A DNA stretch of 64,000 nt from Anaeramoeba flamelloides (Eukaryota; Metamonada; Anaeramoebidae), in the NCBI GenBank assembly GCA_027625915.1, contig JANTQA010000057.1, positions 1,364,001-1,428,000 of the forward strand, read 5' to 3'. Both the position numbers and the translations under genes were made by a program. The notes under the pieces were generated by a model. That model made no database searches and was not told where the DNA came from. It saw nothing but the letters and a program-made list of their open reading frames with translations. Each line of letters opens with the position of its first letter. Within the stretch, counting starts at the first letter, position 1. Positions 23,901-37,700 of the stretch are shown here, piece after piece.

Positions 23901-26900
23901 AGAAAAATATTATTAAAAGCAAAAATAATTACAGTGGGGGTAACAGTATCAACAATAAAAATAAATTATTAAAGCACAATTTAATTTTGGAAAAAAAAAA
24001 ATCAAATCAATTAAATATGAATAATTTTAAAGAATCTAATTCTTCAAAAAAAATAACCTTTCAAACATTGAAAACTGCAAAAAATTTGATGAATTTTTCC
24101 GAACAATTCATTAATAAAAAAAAAAAAAACGCATCTATTAGCTCCATTCCTAAAGAATATTGGAATAATAACCAAACCCAGATGAATAATGACGATGGCG
24201 CCCAGAAAAACATCATTTTCAATAATATTTTAATTGGGAAAATTAATGGTGACATTGAGGTATTTAAAAAAAATGGCATTAAACACCAATTTTTAGGAAT
24301 TGGCGGGCCGAGTATTTGCTTTATTTTTTTGGAAAATTCAAAAAATTCAACTTTTTTATATAAATCATTAAAATTATTATTTGAGTTAATTAAAAATAAT
24401 TCAATTTATTTATCTGAAATGAAAAGAATTAATGGATTTTTTTTGATCAATAATATATTACGTACAAAGATCGATTTGATCAATGAAAAAATTATTTTGT
24501 TAATCTATAAAAACATTGGATTAAACTTAAATGATTTTATGAAACAAAGGAATACCAAGCAAAATAAAAATCATAATTATTATTCAATAATTTATAATAT
24601 GTTTTTATTAGAAAATATTATTTTTGATAGACAAATCTGGATATATACAAACGAAAACTTGCAAAGGTTAATCTATTCTAATTTATTATTATTCATCAAG
24701 CATAAAAATAAACAAAGGGATTTTAATATTTTTATTTTACGAAAATTAGATCTTGTGAATCATTTATGCCTAATATTAAGAGAAAAGCATATTTTAGATT
24801 CAATACTAAAAATTATTCTAAATATATTCCGTATCTTATTTTATCACTCAGTTGTACAAATTGAAATTAAAAATATAACAAATACTTTGCTATTAATTCA
24901 TTCTTCTTTATCTTCTTCGAAAAGTATAAATACAGTAGATACAAATAATGGAATAATTCAAAAAATACATCAAATTTTAGATATATTTATCGGAATTATT
25001 CATAGTTTACAACAACAAAAACAACAGCCGCAACAGCAGCAACAAGAAAACGACAAGAAGAACAATAGAAAAAAAAATAATGAATTGGAAACATTATACA
25101 AAATCTTTAATATCAATTGGATCTGGAATATTTTAGATTTAGGCAATAATTTTAAAATTACAGAAAATAATCAGGATAATAATAACAATGATGATGAGAA
25201 CCGGGATGAAAAAAATGATAATGAAAACAAGGAAATACAATTAACGCCGTTTTCATATAAAATCAAAATTTTATGGATATTAATATCGTTATTGATTTCA
25301 AAAAATCATTTTTTATCAAAATTTAAACAAAAACGAGGCTTTGAATATTTATTAAATATCATGCCAAAATTTCATAATGAAAAAATTATTTATTATTTAA
25401 TTTTATCGCTACTATTTGGAATTCCTACCCAAAAAATACCTAATAGAAATTCACCAATAATCAATTATAAATTATTAAAATTTTTTGTTTTTGATCAAAA
25501 AAAGAAAAAAACAAATGATATTGGTATTTATTGTATTGAGGCATTACCGTTATTATTTGTATTAGTAAATAATAATAATTTGTATTATTTATTTAACCCA
25601 TCAAAAAAGAATTTATTGGAATGGAAAAATATAAAAATAGAAATCTTTAAATTTTTAACCTATGTTTTACAAAATTCAAAAAAATTACATAACATTTTTT
25701 TAAAAATTGAATTTATTGAAGAATTAATTAATTTAATATTTCCCACAAAAATTCAGAACAATTTGAATTTAATTCATTTTAATGAATTAAAATATCTTTT
25801 TTCTTTTCTTAATGAAATAATTTATTTATCTATTCAAAATGGTAAAGAATTAAACAAATTTTTAAAAATTATTTTTGATCTATCCAAACTTCCAATTAAT
25901 GAATTACTTTTGATGAAATACCAAAAAAAAATTTTATTATCTGTAATAAATATTTGTAAGGATAAATTTTTTTTATACCATAATGATGATAATAATCAGA
26001 ATAATAAGAAAAAGAATAAAGTTATACTAAATCATTCAATAAATAAAAATTCATTAAATTCTATTTTTACCTTACATTCAATAATCGCAGAAAAATTAAA
26101 TCTTGGTATATTAAAAAATTCTGAATTATTAACTTTTGAATTTTGTTTAATATTATTTGAATTATGCCTTTTCCAATCTAAAAAAACTTTTATTGCAGAA
26201 AGTAAGAAATCACAAAAAAAAAGTTTGATCTTATTAAATGATTTTTCGCAAAGCCTAAATTCAATAATAATTTCTAATTTATACTTTTTCCAAAATGATC
26301 AATCACAAATGCTGAACCTTTTAAAAGTAATCTATGATAATAATGAATTAATTTTTAATAAATTTAATATCAAAATTCAAGAAATTTCAATAATGGTTCC
26401 ATTATTATTAAAATATGCCATATCAACAAATAAAGAACTTTCAAAAATTTCATTAAATCTATTAATAGTATTTTTTAATTATTTAAATGACGATATTAAT
26501 CCCTTGTTACAATATAAAATAAATGGGGAGTCGCAAGAAAAAAATTTAATTAATGACGGATTACATTTATTAAAGAATAATAATAAAAATGATTTTTTAC
26601 AATTAATAGCCAAAAATGAAAGCAATATTATTGAAAAGATTAATAAATATTTTATTCCAAAATGGACAAGCTTTATAAAAAATGAAAAAAAGAAAATTTA
26701 TAAATTACAACAAAATAATTATCAACAATTTAGAGAAAAGTTGTCTTTAAGAATGAAAGATGATTATATTAAAAAAATTAAAATCAAAAGAAATGAAAAA
26801 ATTCAAAGAAGAGAAAGACAGAAATTAATTAATTTATTAAAAAAAAAAAATAAAAAATTGAGAATTGAAAAAATTGACCAACATATTTATCTTAGAAATA

Positions 26901-29900
26901 AATGGAAAAAAATTAAAAATCAATTAATAAATAATAAGGGTATTTTTATGTGTAACAAAAATAAAAGGGGGGGAGAGAAAGATTTAATTAGATGGAAATT
27001 AGATAGAACAGAAACCAATTCCCGAATAAGATATAAATTATTAAGAACTAATAAAAGTAAAAAATATGAAATTAGAGTACCTAAAAATCAAAATCAAGAC
27101 CAAAGTAATATTAATATGAAAAAAGAAATTAAATTAAATAGTAATAAATTAAAAAAGTATGATGAGAATAAAAATGAAGAGCAGAAGGATGATGAAATTG
27201 GTCATATAGATAATGTTGGAAAGGTTGAAAATAATGAAAATGAAAATAAAAAAGAAGTGATCAGTAGTAATAATAACATCATTACTGGTGTTATCAATGA
27301 TGATAAGAAAGAAAATACTACTAGTAAAGGAATAAATAGCGATGAAAATGAAATAAATGATGAAGAAAAACAGAATAATAATGAAAATAATAAGAATAAT
27401 GAGAATAAAGAAAAGGAAAAGGAAAATGAAAATGAAACTTTTGAAGAGAAAGAGAAAAATGAAAATGAAAATAATAATCAAAATAATGTAAATGAAATAG
27501 AATTAGAAAAGAAAATTAACAAAGAATTAAACGAATTAATTGATTCAATTCAAGACGATCAAAGAATATTGAGATTTTTAGATAAAGATGAAAGAATAAT
27601 TCAAAAATTTAATATTTTACGAATAAATGGTTTAAATACCCATAAAGGTATTTGCTTAATTACAAACAGAAATTTCTTTTTAATAGATAATTATGAAATA
27701 AATGAAAATGGTGAATTTATTGAAATATTAAAATCTGAAAAGCATAAAGAAGAAGAAACTCAAAAAGTTAACAAAAAAGAAAAAGAAAAAGAAAAAGAAA
27801 AGGGAAAGGAAAAGGAAAAGGAAAAGAAAAAGGAAAAAGAAAAAGAAAAAGAAAAAGAAAAGGAAAAGGAAAAGGAAAACGAAAAACAACAAGAAAATAT
27901 TTATAATAAGCATCGTCAATCAATAAAAATACCTTTTGAAGAAATCAAAGATATTAAACCCAGAAGATATTTATTACAATCGACTGCAATAGAAATTTTT
28001 TCGGAAAATGGAATTCATAATTTAATAAATTTGGAATCAAAAGAAAGTGCTAAATTAATTTTAAATAAATTTTCTAATTTCATAATTAACCATCAAAAAA
28101 TAAATGATGAAAATACTTTCTTCACTTTTAATGAAAATTTTAAAAAATTGTCTGCTCAGCAAAAACTCTGGGAAGAAGGAAAAATTTCTAATTTTGATTA
28201 TCTAATGTATTTAAATACTAAAGCTGGTAGAACATATAATGATTTAACTCAATATCCAATTTTTCCTTGGATCTTGAAAAATTATACCTCAAAAGAATTA
28301 GATTTAAGTGATATAAATAATTATAGAGACTTATCAAAGCCAGTAATTATTTTGATTTTTCTTTTTTTCTTTATTTCAATCTTTTTATTCTTTTATTTTT
28401 CAATCATTTTTTTTTTTTCTATTTATTCTCTTTATTCTTTTTCTTTTCTAATTTATTCTCTTATCCTTTTGTTTTTTATTTATTTATTTCTATTCATCTT
28501 TTATTTTTTTTATTCTTTTTCTTTTTTAATTTACCATTTAAACATATTTTTAACCAATAATATTATTAATTTATGAAAATCATACGTTAAATATTTATAA
28601 TATATATATTAAAAATATAGATGGGTGCTATAAATGATGAAAGAGCTAAAAAATTTAAAGAGAGGTATGATAATTGGGAAGATCCAAGTGGGGAAATACC
28701 CCCATTTCATTACGGTAGTCATTATTCGAGCGCCGGTATTGTTTTATCTTATTTGTTGAGAATGGAACCTTTTACAAAATATTTTGTGAAATTTCAAGGT
28801 TTGTTTATTAATTTTTTTTTTCATTATTTTGAAGGGAGGTTGTTAATGCCATCTTATAACTATAAAAATAATGTTTTTTTCTCTTTGGTTTATAATACTG
28901 TCAGAGTTATAGTGATGATGAAAATCACTAAATAGAGTTTAGTGGTCATGACAAAAAACAAAATATTAAATATTAAAAATTTGTACAAAATCTAATAATT
29001 ATAATGAATAAAAATAATATTTTATTTATCTTTCAAATAAAAAAATGTCACAAATTCTAATAATTCTAATTTAATTTTTTGAAATAGGAGGAAAATTTGA
29101 TTATGCTGATCGGTTATTTTCATCAATTTCAAGAACTTACCAACAAGCCTCATGTGAAAATATGAGTGATGTCAAAGAGTTGATCCCAGAATTTTTTTAT
29201 TTACCAGAATTTTTAATTAATCAGAACAAATATTATTTTGGTAAAAAGCAATCCACTAACGAGCAGGAATCAGAAGGCAAAGTGGTAGATGATGTCGAAT
29301 TACCACCATGGGCAAACAACGATCCAAATGAATTCATTAGGATTCATCGAAAGGCGTTGGAATCTGATTACGTCAGTGAGCATTTAAACGAATGGATTGA
29401 TTTAATTTTTGGTTATAAGCAAAAAGGAGAGGAAGCAATCAAATCATTAAATGTATTTTATTATTTAACTTATGAGGGTTCGGTGAATTTTGATGAAATA
29501 AAAGATCCCATTCTGAAGAGATCCATTATCTCTCAAATAGATAATTTTGGCCAAACACCCAAGCAATTATTTACAAAGCCACACCCAAAAAGAAAAATTA
29601 TTAAAGATCAAGAATTATTTGTATACACTTACCCATCGATGCTCAAATATAAAATTTTAAATGAATTGCCTTTCCCTATTGGTGATATTTCGTTTAATAT
29701 TAAAACAAAGCAAGTATCCTTTGTTGAAATTAATCAAAAAATTCTGCAGGAATCATCAAAGTATATTTCTTATAATAACTCTGATAATTCTTTGCGTATT
29801 TATTTAATTGATGGGGATAAAATGGTCCAGGGATACGAAAAAATGCATTTAAGCAAAATTAATACTGTTGCTCTTACAACCCATGATGACATTTTAGTAA

Positions 29901-30706
29901 CAGGTGGCACAGATACTGTAATCAATGTTTGGAAATTAAAAAATAAAGTAAAAAGATACTATTTAATTGAAAGATTAGTTGGCCATGAAAAGGAAATTAC
30001 AGCATTAGCCATTTCCAAGCAATTTGGGGTGATTGTTTCTGGTTCTAGGGATAAAACTTGCATTATCTGGGATTTGAATCGATTAATTTTCACTCGCGAA
30101 TTAGACAAATTCCCAGACCCCATTTGTGAAATTAAAATCAATAATCACACCGCAGAAATAATTGCTTGCTCCAAATCGACAATCAAAATTTGGTCAATTA
30201 ATGGTGTGTTATTAACACAAATCGACCAATTAAAATACCCTATTTCTTGTTTGTCAATGACAAACCTCCCAGAATATGATGAAAACCATCTGTATATAAC
30301 TGGCCATGCCAATGGTGAATTAAACTTTTGGAAAATAAAGCATAATAAAGCACAAAGATCGTTATCATTAATTTGCAATCTGCAATCAAGCCAAAGAAAT
30401 CAATTGACCTCAATATTTATTTCAAAGGATAATAAAAAATTATTTACCGGGGATATTAATGGGAAACTATTATCATGGTATCTTCCATCGAATGGAATAA
30501 CGAAACATTGGATAGATGATAAGGAAACTTCCAATTGTATGAAATGTAACCTGACCTTTTCAATTTCCTTTAGAAGGCATCACTGTAGAAACTGTGGTAA
30601 CGTTGTTTGTAAAAATTGTTCAAAGAAAAAAATTGAAATCCCAGAATTATATTATTTCTTCCCCACCCGTGTTTGTGATAAATGCTATAGAATCCTTAAA
30701 AAATAA
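19442..30706 (+). CDS. ALFY/WDFY3-like BEACH-WD40-FYVE protein
   Basis: Complete three-exon gene: join(19442..28342, 28621..28798, 29088..30706), 3,565 residues, close to human ALFY. Intron 1 (GTAATT...TAG, 278 bp) and intron 2 (GTTTGT...TAG, 289 bp) fall inside the BEACH domain; splicing restores RDLSKP-MGAI and [11 protein letters not shown]. Domains: Glu-Lys tract (~137-176), helical armadillo-like N-terminal half with Asn tracts (~470-496, ~1067-1090), concanavalin/LamG-like domain (~1258-1410, [11 protein letters not shown]), PH-BEACH (~2690-2880), BEACH (~2880-3195, including [13 protein letters not shown] and [16 protein letters not shown]), WD40 repeats (~3280-3490, [14 protein letters not shown]), and a C-terminal FYVE finger (~3500-3564) with [13 protein letters not shown] and RVC. 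Family members link PI3P membranes to selective autophagy of protein aggregates; FYVE at the extreme C-terminus after WD40 marks the ALFY subclass. Likely peripheral on endosomes/autophagosomes. It is convergent with the DOCK gene 1.1 kb away. Confidence 0.95.
19852..19968 (+). repeat. Coding GAAAAA hexanucleotide microsatellite (Glu-Lys tract)
   Basis: About 20 near-perfect GAAAAA units encode alternating Lys-Glu in the N-terminus of the ALFY-like protein. A second, less regular (GAAAAG/GAAAAA) tract at about 27778-27890 lies inside the PH-BEACH region. Tract length probably varies between individuals. Confidence 0.95.
20849..20928 (+). repeat. Coding AAC microsatellite (poly-Asn tract)
   Basis: About 26 consecutive AAC codons encode polyasparagine within the ALFY-like protein; a shorter AAC/AAT tract occurs at about 22650-22710. 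Confidence 0.95.
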
Positions 30707-31787
30707 TTTCTTATTTTTTTTTTCTATTTTTCTCTGGAATTTAAAAAAAAACAATAAAAAAATTATTTGTTTTTTTTTTTTTATTTTTTTTTATTGAAGA
30801 AGTGTAAATTACACTCTAAATTTCCTTTTACTTTAAATTTCCTCAAAGGTAATTTAAGCGTAAAATCATAGATTTCACGATTTTTCAACAGAAAGACATA
30901 CCCAAATTTATTTATAATTAAAAAAAAAAAAAAAAAAAAAAAGTAAAAAGTAAAATGCAAAAATTGAAATTTATTTTGAGAAGATAAATGAAATTGATCT
31001 AAAAGAGAAAAATTTTATTCTGAGAAGAATAATGAATTAAACTTATAGAATATGTTCATATTTCTTCAATAAAACTGGGTATACTTTGACTGAAAAATAG
31101 TTTATTTCTCAATTTTTTTTGTTAAACAAATAAAAAAATGATTCTCTTAATTTGCTTGGAAGAAACAAAATATATTTTTTTCAAGTTTGATATAATTATT
31201 GAGATTTTGTAAATTTAGGTATATTTTTTATACTGGATTATTTTCAAAACTTAGTGGTTTTCTTTTGAAAGGATATTTTTCTAACTTTCTTCACAAATTA
31301 ATTTGATTTCTATCTTCTTCAGGAAAAGAATTTTTTTGAAATAATTTTAAAATAATTTCAAGTTTGAACTTTATCAAAAATGGAAAAAAATGGATTAAAT
31401 ATTTTAAAAAGATCATATATTTTTGAATAAGGCGTGTATAATACAAATTGTATATATTTAATGATATTTTCATTTTATTTATCAATTTCAAATTGTGGTA
31501 AAAAAAAATAATTTTTTATATTATTTAATTTACCTGTACATTTTAAATTAATATACTAGTCGACTGATAAATTTCATTTATTATATTAAAATTAAATAAA
31601 AATAAAAAAAAATAAAAAAAAATCATCATTCTTTATTAATGAATTCTAATTTAATTACTTTTACAATTACTCCGTGCTTTCTAAAAAATAAATAAATAAA
31701 TAAATCAATTAATCAATACATTTGGTAGGAAATAATCACAAAAATAAATCAAAAAAAAAAAATATAATAAAGACAAAAAATCCTATT
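30707..31787. other. Intergenic between convergent ALFY-like and DOCK genes
   Basis: This holds the 3' regions of both genes. A short palindrome AGTGTAAATTACACT lies near 30801-30815 and an A run of about 22 near 30921. Bases about 31015-31085 match, in reverse orientation, the end of the CAGTCAAAG repeat family (TTTTCAGTCAAAG, then CCCAGTTTTATTGAAGAAAT, as at 48466-48500). No gene recognised. Confidence 0.5.
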
Positions 31788-34700
31788 TTATTTTTTTGTA
31801 TTTTGATCCAAACTTCCCATATTCATTGCTACTGACAATTTATGGGCTAACTTTATATTGGATTTTTGCTTACCCCTTTGTGAAAGCAGAAATTCTTTCG
31901 AAGGTCCGCCTTCAACTATATAAGGTTTAATGTGTTCTTCCAAAGTTTGGTATCCCTTTTCCATCATTTCTTGTAATTGGATTTGGTTAGATTTAATTCT
32001 AAAATCGGATTGTTGCAAGGCCTTTTTTAAAGTTGGCAATAGCTCTTTAAAGACATTTCTTAATTCTGTTAATTTTTCTTTTGGGTACTTGCGAGGGTTA
32101 CCTAAAAAGACTTGGCAAACCTTGAATGGTCCCTCGTTGACACTGGCCAATAAAGTTCCTGTTACTAATAAATGTATTGTATTAATGTTTTTTTGAGTTT
32201 TTGATAATTCTGTTTCAATTTGGATAATCTTTTTTTTGATGATATTTATTTGCACATCTATTGGCTCAATTGTTTTTGTGTTTTGATCAACAACCTCTAA
32301 CCTTTTTTTCAAATAAGGGAATCTGCCATTAACGGTGAGAGTGGTTTTTTTGAGATACAATTGTGAAATGTCTTCAAAATCTTTTTTCGACCCGGATAGG
32401 GTATACGGGCTATCGAAGGTAAATCTCGAGATTTGATGGGTTTGTTCAAATTTATTTCGCCGGTGATATTTACTATGCTTGGAAAAAAAGGGATAAACGC
32501 TCGTTATTTGTAAATAAATTTTATTTGGATCCAATTCCTTTGGGTTTATTTTATGGCTGGAGGGTAAGATTTGAATTAAACTATTATTTTCGTTTTTCTC
32601 CTTTGACGGTTTTACTTCACAAAATTCGTCGTCTTGTTCGTAATTTCCGTCTGAAGCCTTTTTTTGCACATTATTGGAGGAATTATTTTTTTTTTTATCA
32701 AATTTCTTTTTAAGTTGCAATGTTAGTCTGTTGACGATATCGCCCAATCTGACTGTTGCGTTTTCTCGGTAGATGTATTCTTTATTGTGCATTTCGCCTA
32801 ACAAGTTTTTCCCAAAGAAGGCAACTCTGAAGTAAATGGAAAACATTCTGTCTTGATTCACTCCTTGTAAAATGGTCAATTCGCCATAAAACCTTTTCAA
32901 CTCGCCAAACACTTCTGAGATCTTTCTATAGTCCAGTCTAAATTCGTAAATTTTCAAGCACAGTTTATATAATTCAAAGGCTATTTCATATAGTTTCATT
33001 TTTTTCAATTGGTCAATGGAGAGATCGATCATTTCTGTAATAAACTCTTCTCTAAAGAAAGTGTTGTGGCCTATATTTTCAATTTCCTTGGAGGTGATGT
33101 TTATTTTTTCCTGTAAAAGATTCCTTGAAATCTTTTTAAACGATTGGCACCCCTGTGGTATCCAATAATGGTTCGGGTTCAATTTGAATAAATACTCCGA
33201 GGTCATTGCTGCGATGTGTATATATCCGAAGGCCGCCTCGATGCAGTTATCATTTTCTAAATGGTATTTGACTAAATTTTGCAGCCAGGTTAATCTGAGT
33301 TCTGGTACGTGATTATAGCTATTGGCTATGCTTAATAGCAAATCTGCCGTCATTTCTTTATCATATTTATATTTTTTCAATTTCATTGAGTCTTTCAGAA
33401 TATTGGACAGTGTTTTGGTTAATTCCAAGATTTCATTAACAAAATTTAAATTGGATTTCACCTTTTTACGCTGCACTAATGCGTTCAAGGTCTTTAAAGT
33501 GATCTTTGTATAATAATCCGTTTTGAATTGCTCCAGATTACCAACCAGTTTGGAAAAGCTTATAATTATTTGGATTTTTGTTCGATTGAAATTGTTCGAT
33601 TGGTTAAAGCTGGTTTCCAATATTAGATAAAGTAAGGAATTTGCTGAATTTCTTGTTTCCTTGTTTTGGCTCACAGAATGGAGAAACGCAATGGAAGACA
33701 ATTCAATGATGAAATCATTTGTTTGGTTGAATATTATTTGATGGAAAAAATTTAAAAAAATCGTGAATGTGCCATATAAATGTTTGATAAAGTTGTAAGA
33801 TAAATTGTTTTTGGTTAAATTAATTAAGATTTGAAATAAATATTTAATAATCGATTTTTCTTGTTTTAAGTCCTCTTTTTGTAATTGCTTTTTAAATTTC
33901 TCCATAAATTTTTCAATAATTCCAATAATTATTAAATTCGTTTGGTAACTTAAATTTTTCATCCGATCAGAATCATTAAATAAAGTTGGCCGATTGGAAA
34001 AATTTATTGTCGAAAATTGCTTTATATTTTTTGAGCGAGTTTGTGTTTTTTTTTTTTTTTTTTTTGCTTTTTTAAGTGTTCTGTAAACATTATGCTTTTT
34101 AAAAATTTTTGATCGAATTGGGGTTATTCCTCTTTTAGATTTTTTTTTTTTCTTATACGCATTTTCATTTGTTTCATTTGCCTCAAGTCTATTATTTTGG
34201 TTGTTATTACCATTATTATGATTATCATTATCATTATCGTTATCGTTATCGTTATCGTTATCATCATTATCATTATCATTGCCATTGCTGTTATTTTCTA
34301 AATTATAGTTGTTATTTTCGTTGTTATTTTTTTGGCTTTGAGAATTAAATTGGTTTTTATTACTTTTTGATAAATCATTTGTATTTAATGACTGTGGCGA
34401 CTTTGGCGACTTTGGTGACTTTGGCGATTTTACATTTCTTGGGGATCTTGGTGTATTTTGCATATTTGTGACATTTAAATTATCAACATCATTTGTATTA
34501 ATGAAGTCATATTCTTTATCATTGGTATTTGAACTTCTAATGTTATTATTTGAATTCCTATTGCCCTTCTTATTAATGGTATAATTAAAAGTTTTGGAGC
34601 AAAAGGTTAATATTCCAAAAAATCCTGTTTTATGGACAAATGTTTCAGAATTCCACCATTTGCAAAGATACTTTTTTTCGATATGTTTTAAAATGAATAA

Positions 34701-37700
34701 AATGGATATATATAAGTTCCGAGTTTCATCATAACTAAATTGATTTAAATATTTTTTTTTTTCGATACAAATTAATATTAATGGGAAATATAACTTGGCA
34801 ATGGTTTGCCTAAATTTAATTTCGCTATTAAATCTTTCGTCAGTGTAGTGCTTATTTAATAAATCTCGAATTAAAGCTATTGATTTGATTCTAATTTCAG
34901 AATTATTTAATAAATTAAACGAATTATATATTTCCCTTAGGATTAATGATGATATAAAAGAATAATTTTCAATATAATCAATTAAATATGGGAATTTGTT
35001 TAGTATGGGTATTACATAAGAATTGAAGGCTAAATAATGTTCGTGGTCAGCTAAAATGCTTAAAAAATAAAATTTTAAAACTAAAAATTTATTTTTATGA
35101 ATTACTTTGGGTTTCAATTTGTTAAAATTATCTAAAAACAATCTGGTTAATTTTGTAATAGTTTCTAATTCAATGAAATAGTATAAATCTTTAATAAACC
35201 ATGCTATTTGTTTGGTTAGTTCCAAAGATCGTTTTTCATTTAATGTGGATGTTTTAATAATTAACAATTTTATTAAAACGAAAATGGATTTTTTGATTTT
35301 TTCAGATAACCATTTTTCTTTATTTGATTCCTTTTCCATTTTTTCAGTTTTATTTAAATACAATCTCAACGATTTGATGATTACTTCAAAAAAGAAATAT
35401 TCAATAGTGATTTCAAAATTGGTAACTTCGAAAATTTTTTCAATGGCGTCTTCACTTGTTTTTTTTTCTTCTTCTTTTTGATTTTGGTTATTTCCATTAT
35501 CCAGACCATTATTGTTGGTAGTGGTATTATTTTGTTTATTGTTACTCTCATCAATGTTTTTGTTTAATTTTTCATTATTTTGATGAATTACGTCCGTTAG
35601 GTTTTGACTTTTTCTTTTGTTCCAGCTTTTTCTTCTGACTTTACCTTTGCCTTTCCTTTGATTTTTATCTTGATTTTGATTGCTTTGGTTTTTATCTTGG
35701 CTTTGGTTTTGTTTTTGATTTTGGTTTTGGTTTTGGGTGCTTTCATTAATGGCTTTTGTTAAATCAATTTTCTCATCTTCATTGACATTTACACTGCTAT
35801 TATAATGTATAATTTCCTTTTCATATTTCAATTTTAATAAATTAATCCATTGACTAATTACCACTTGGAAGATGGGATATCGTGATTTTTTCATTTTATT
35901 AAAATGATACCAAATATAAGAGCGTATCACACTATTTTTAATTTTCGGATCATGGTTATTAATATGCTGGACAACGTAGGAAAGTGTTTTAAAAATATAC
36001 AAATTCATATCTAATTGCGACTTATCACATAATAGACTAAACAGCATATTCATTATTGTGGGGAAATATTTAATTAATATTTCTGGAGAGGTATATTTTA
36101 ACGATTTCAGTGCCTGCATTTTTTGTATATTACTGGTGCCCTCAATTTTATAATTGTTAAAAAAGGTGTTTAAAAAGGTATCCTGGGGGTACACAGAACT
36201 AATCAAATTCAATTTAATATTTAAATGATTTTTACTTTGATTCTTTGACTGGAAAAATTCTTGGGAATGAATATAATTTTGTTCAGGTAGATTTACTAAA
36301 ATGGGGAAGCTTTCTTTTCTTGAAATTAAACCATCTGGCTGCAAAATGTGGCAAATGGAATAGCCAATTAAAGTATCAATTTGAATTTCTTTTTTTTTCT
36401 TTTTTTGTTTTGACGATATTTTATTATTAATGTTGTATATTTTAAATAATAAATGATGTTCGGGGGTAATCACCAATGGTAAATTTAATTTAATCTCATC
36501 ACAAAATTTTGGATTTTTTTGGTGATATTGTATTTTGAAAAACAAACTCGTTTTCATTTTATTTTCGAAATTTTGCCCATAGAAAATTGGCAGTCCTGTA
36601 TTTTTTAAACTAGAATCATTTTCTAAATATTGAACTTGAATGCCAACATTTTTTATTTTGATTCCCTTGTAATTATTCAGTGATGCGTTTAAAGGGTAAA
36701 CATATAAATTATTAACAAATCCTAAATATGGGTACATTAAGGTCAAAATGGAAAATTCATAAATCTTTCTAACAATTTCTTGCTCTTCCTTTTGATCATT
36801 CAGTTTTTTAGGATTTCGATTTTTATTTTTTTCGCTTTTCCTTTTGGATCTCTGATCAGTTTTATCATAATTTGGTTTCAAATAATTTAAACTTGGATCT
36901 AGTGTGTATGGTAAAATTGTATTTGATGACAATGGTGTAATTTTAAGTGTAATTTTACCTTGGATCGTCTTTTGCTTTCTTGTTGGGTTTTTTATTTGAA
37001 TTAATAAATTGTTAATTATATCTTCGTCTGTGATTTCTTGATTAGTTCGAATTAATGAATTAAAATGAAGTAAATTTGTATTTGGTTCTATAAAGTATTC
37101 TAATTTGTCATTAAACAATTGAGAACTTGTCCAAAAAAATGGTTGGCGATATTTATTTAGTTTCTCCCAAATATGATATATGTTCAATTTATATTTGGCC
37201 AGATTCTTTTCAGATAAATTCTTAATATATGGCTGGATGGAGTCATCATAATTGCCAGAAAAAATTTTATATGCACGAATCACAATAAAAATCTTATTGG
37301 TGCGGTGGGATAATTGGAACATTGATTTTTTGATGTCTGTAGACGGATGAGGATCTTTTATTAAAAATTCTGAAAATTTTTCCAAGATCTTTGGGGAATT
37401 TAGTTGGAAATAATAATTTTCAGTTAGTTTACATTTGTGCTCAACATCAAATAGACATAAGCTAAAAAAGATCGGCTCAAGCTCAATTGATAACTGTAAT
37501 TTTATTGGCTCTAATAAAAATCGAAAATATTCTCCTCGATCAATGGCCTTTGGACACAAACGATGATCACTAACGATTTTCCCAACCTGATAATTACTAA
37601 ATGTTTCAAATAAATCTAAATAATCTTCTTCTCTTTCTTTGCTTCTTAATTCTAAAAATTTCGGTTTAAATCTTTTCAGTATTGTTTCATTAACATCCTT

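Noticed and set aside
28343-28576. Hydrophobic C-terminal tail (Phe/Ile/Leu-rich) as membrane anchor of the ALFY-like protein
   Set aside because: It is read-through into intron 1; the conserved BEACH sequence resumes at 28621 in frame after splicing.
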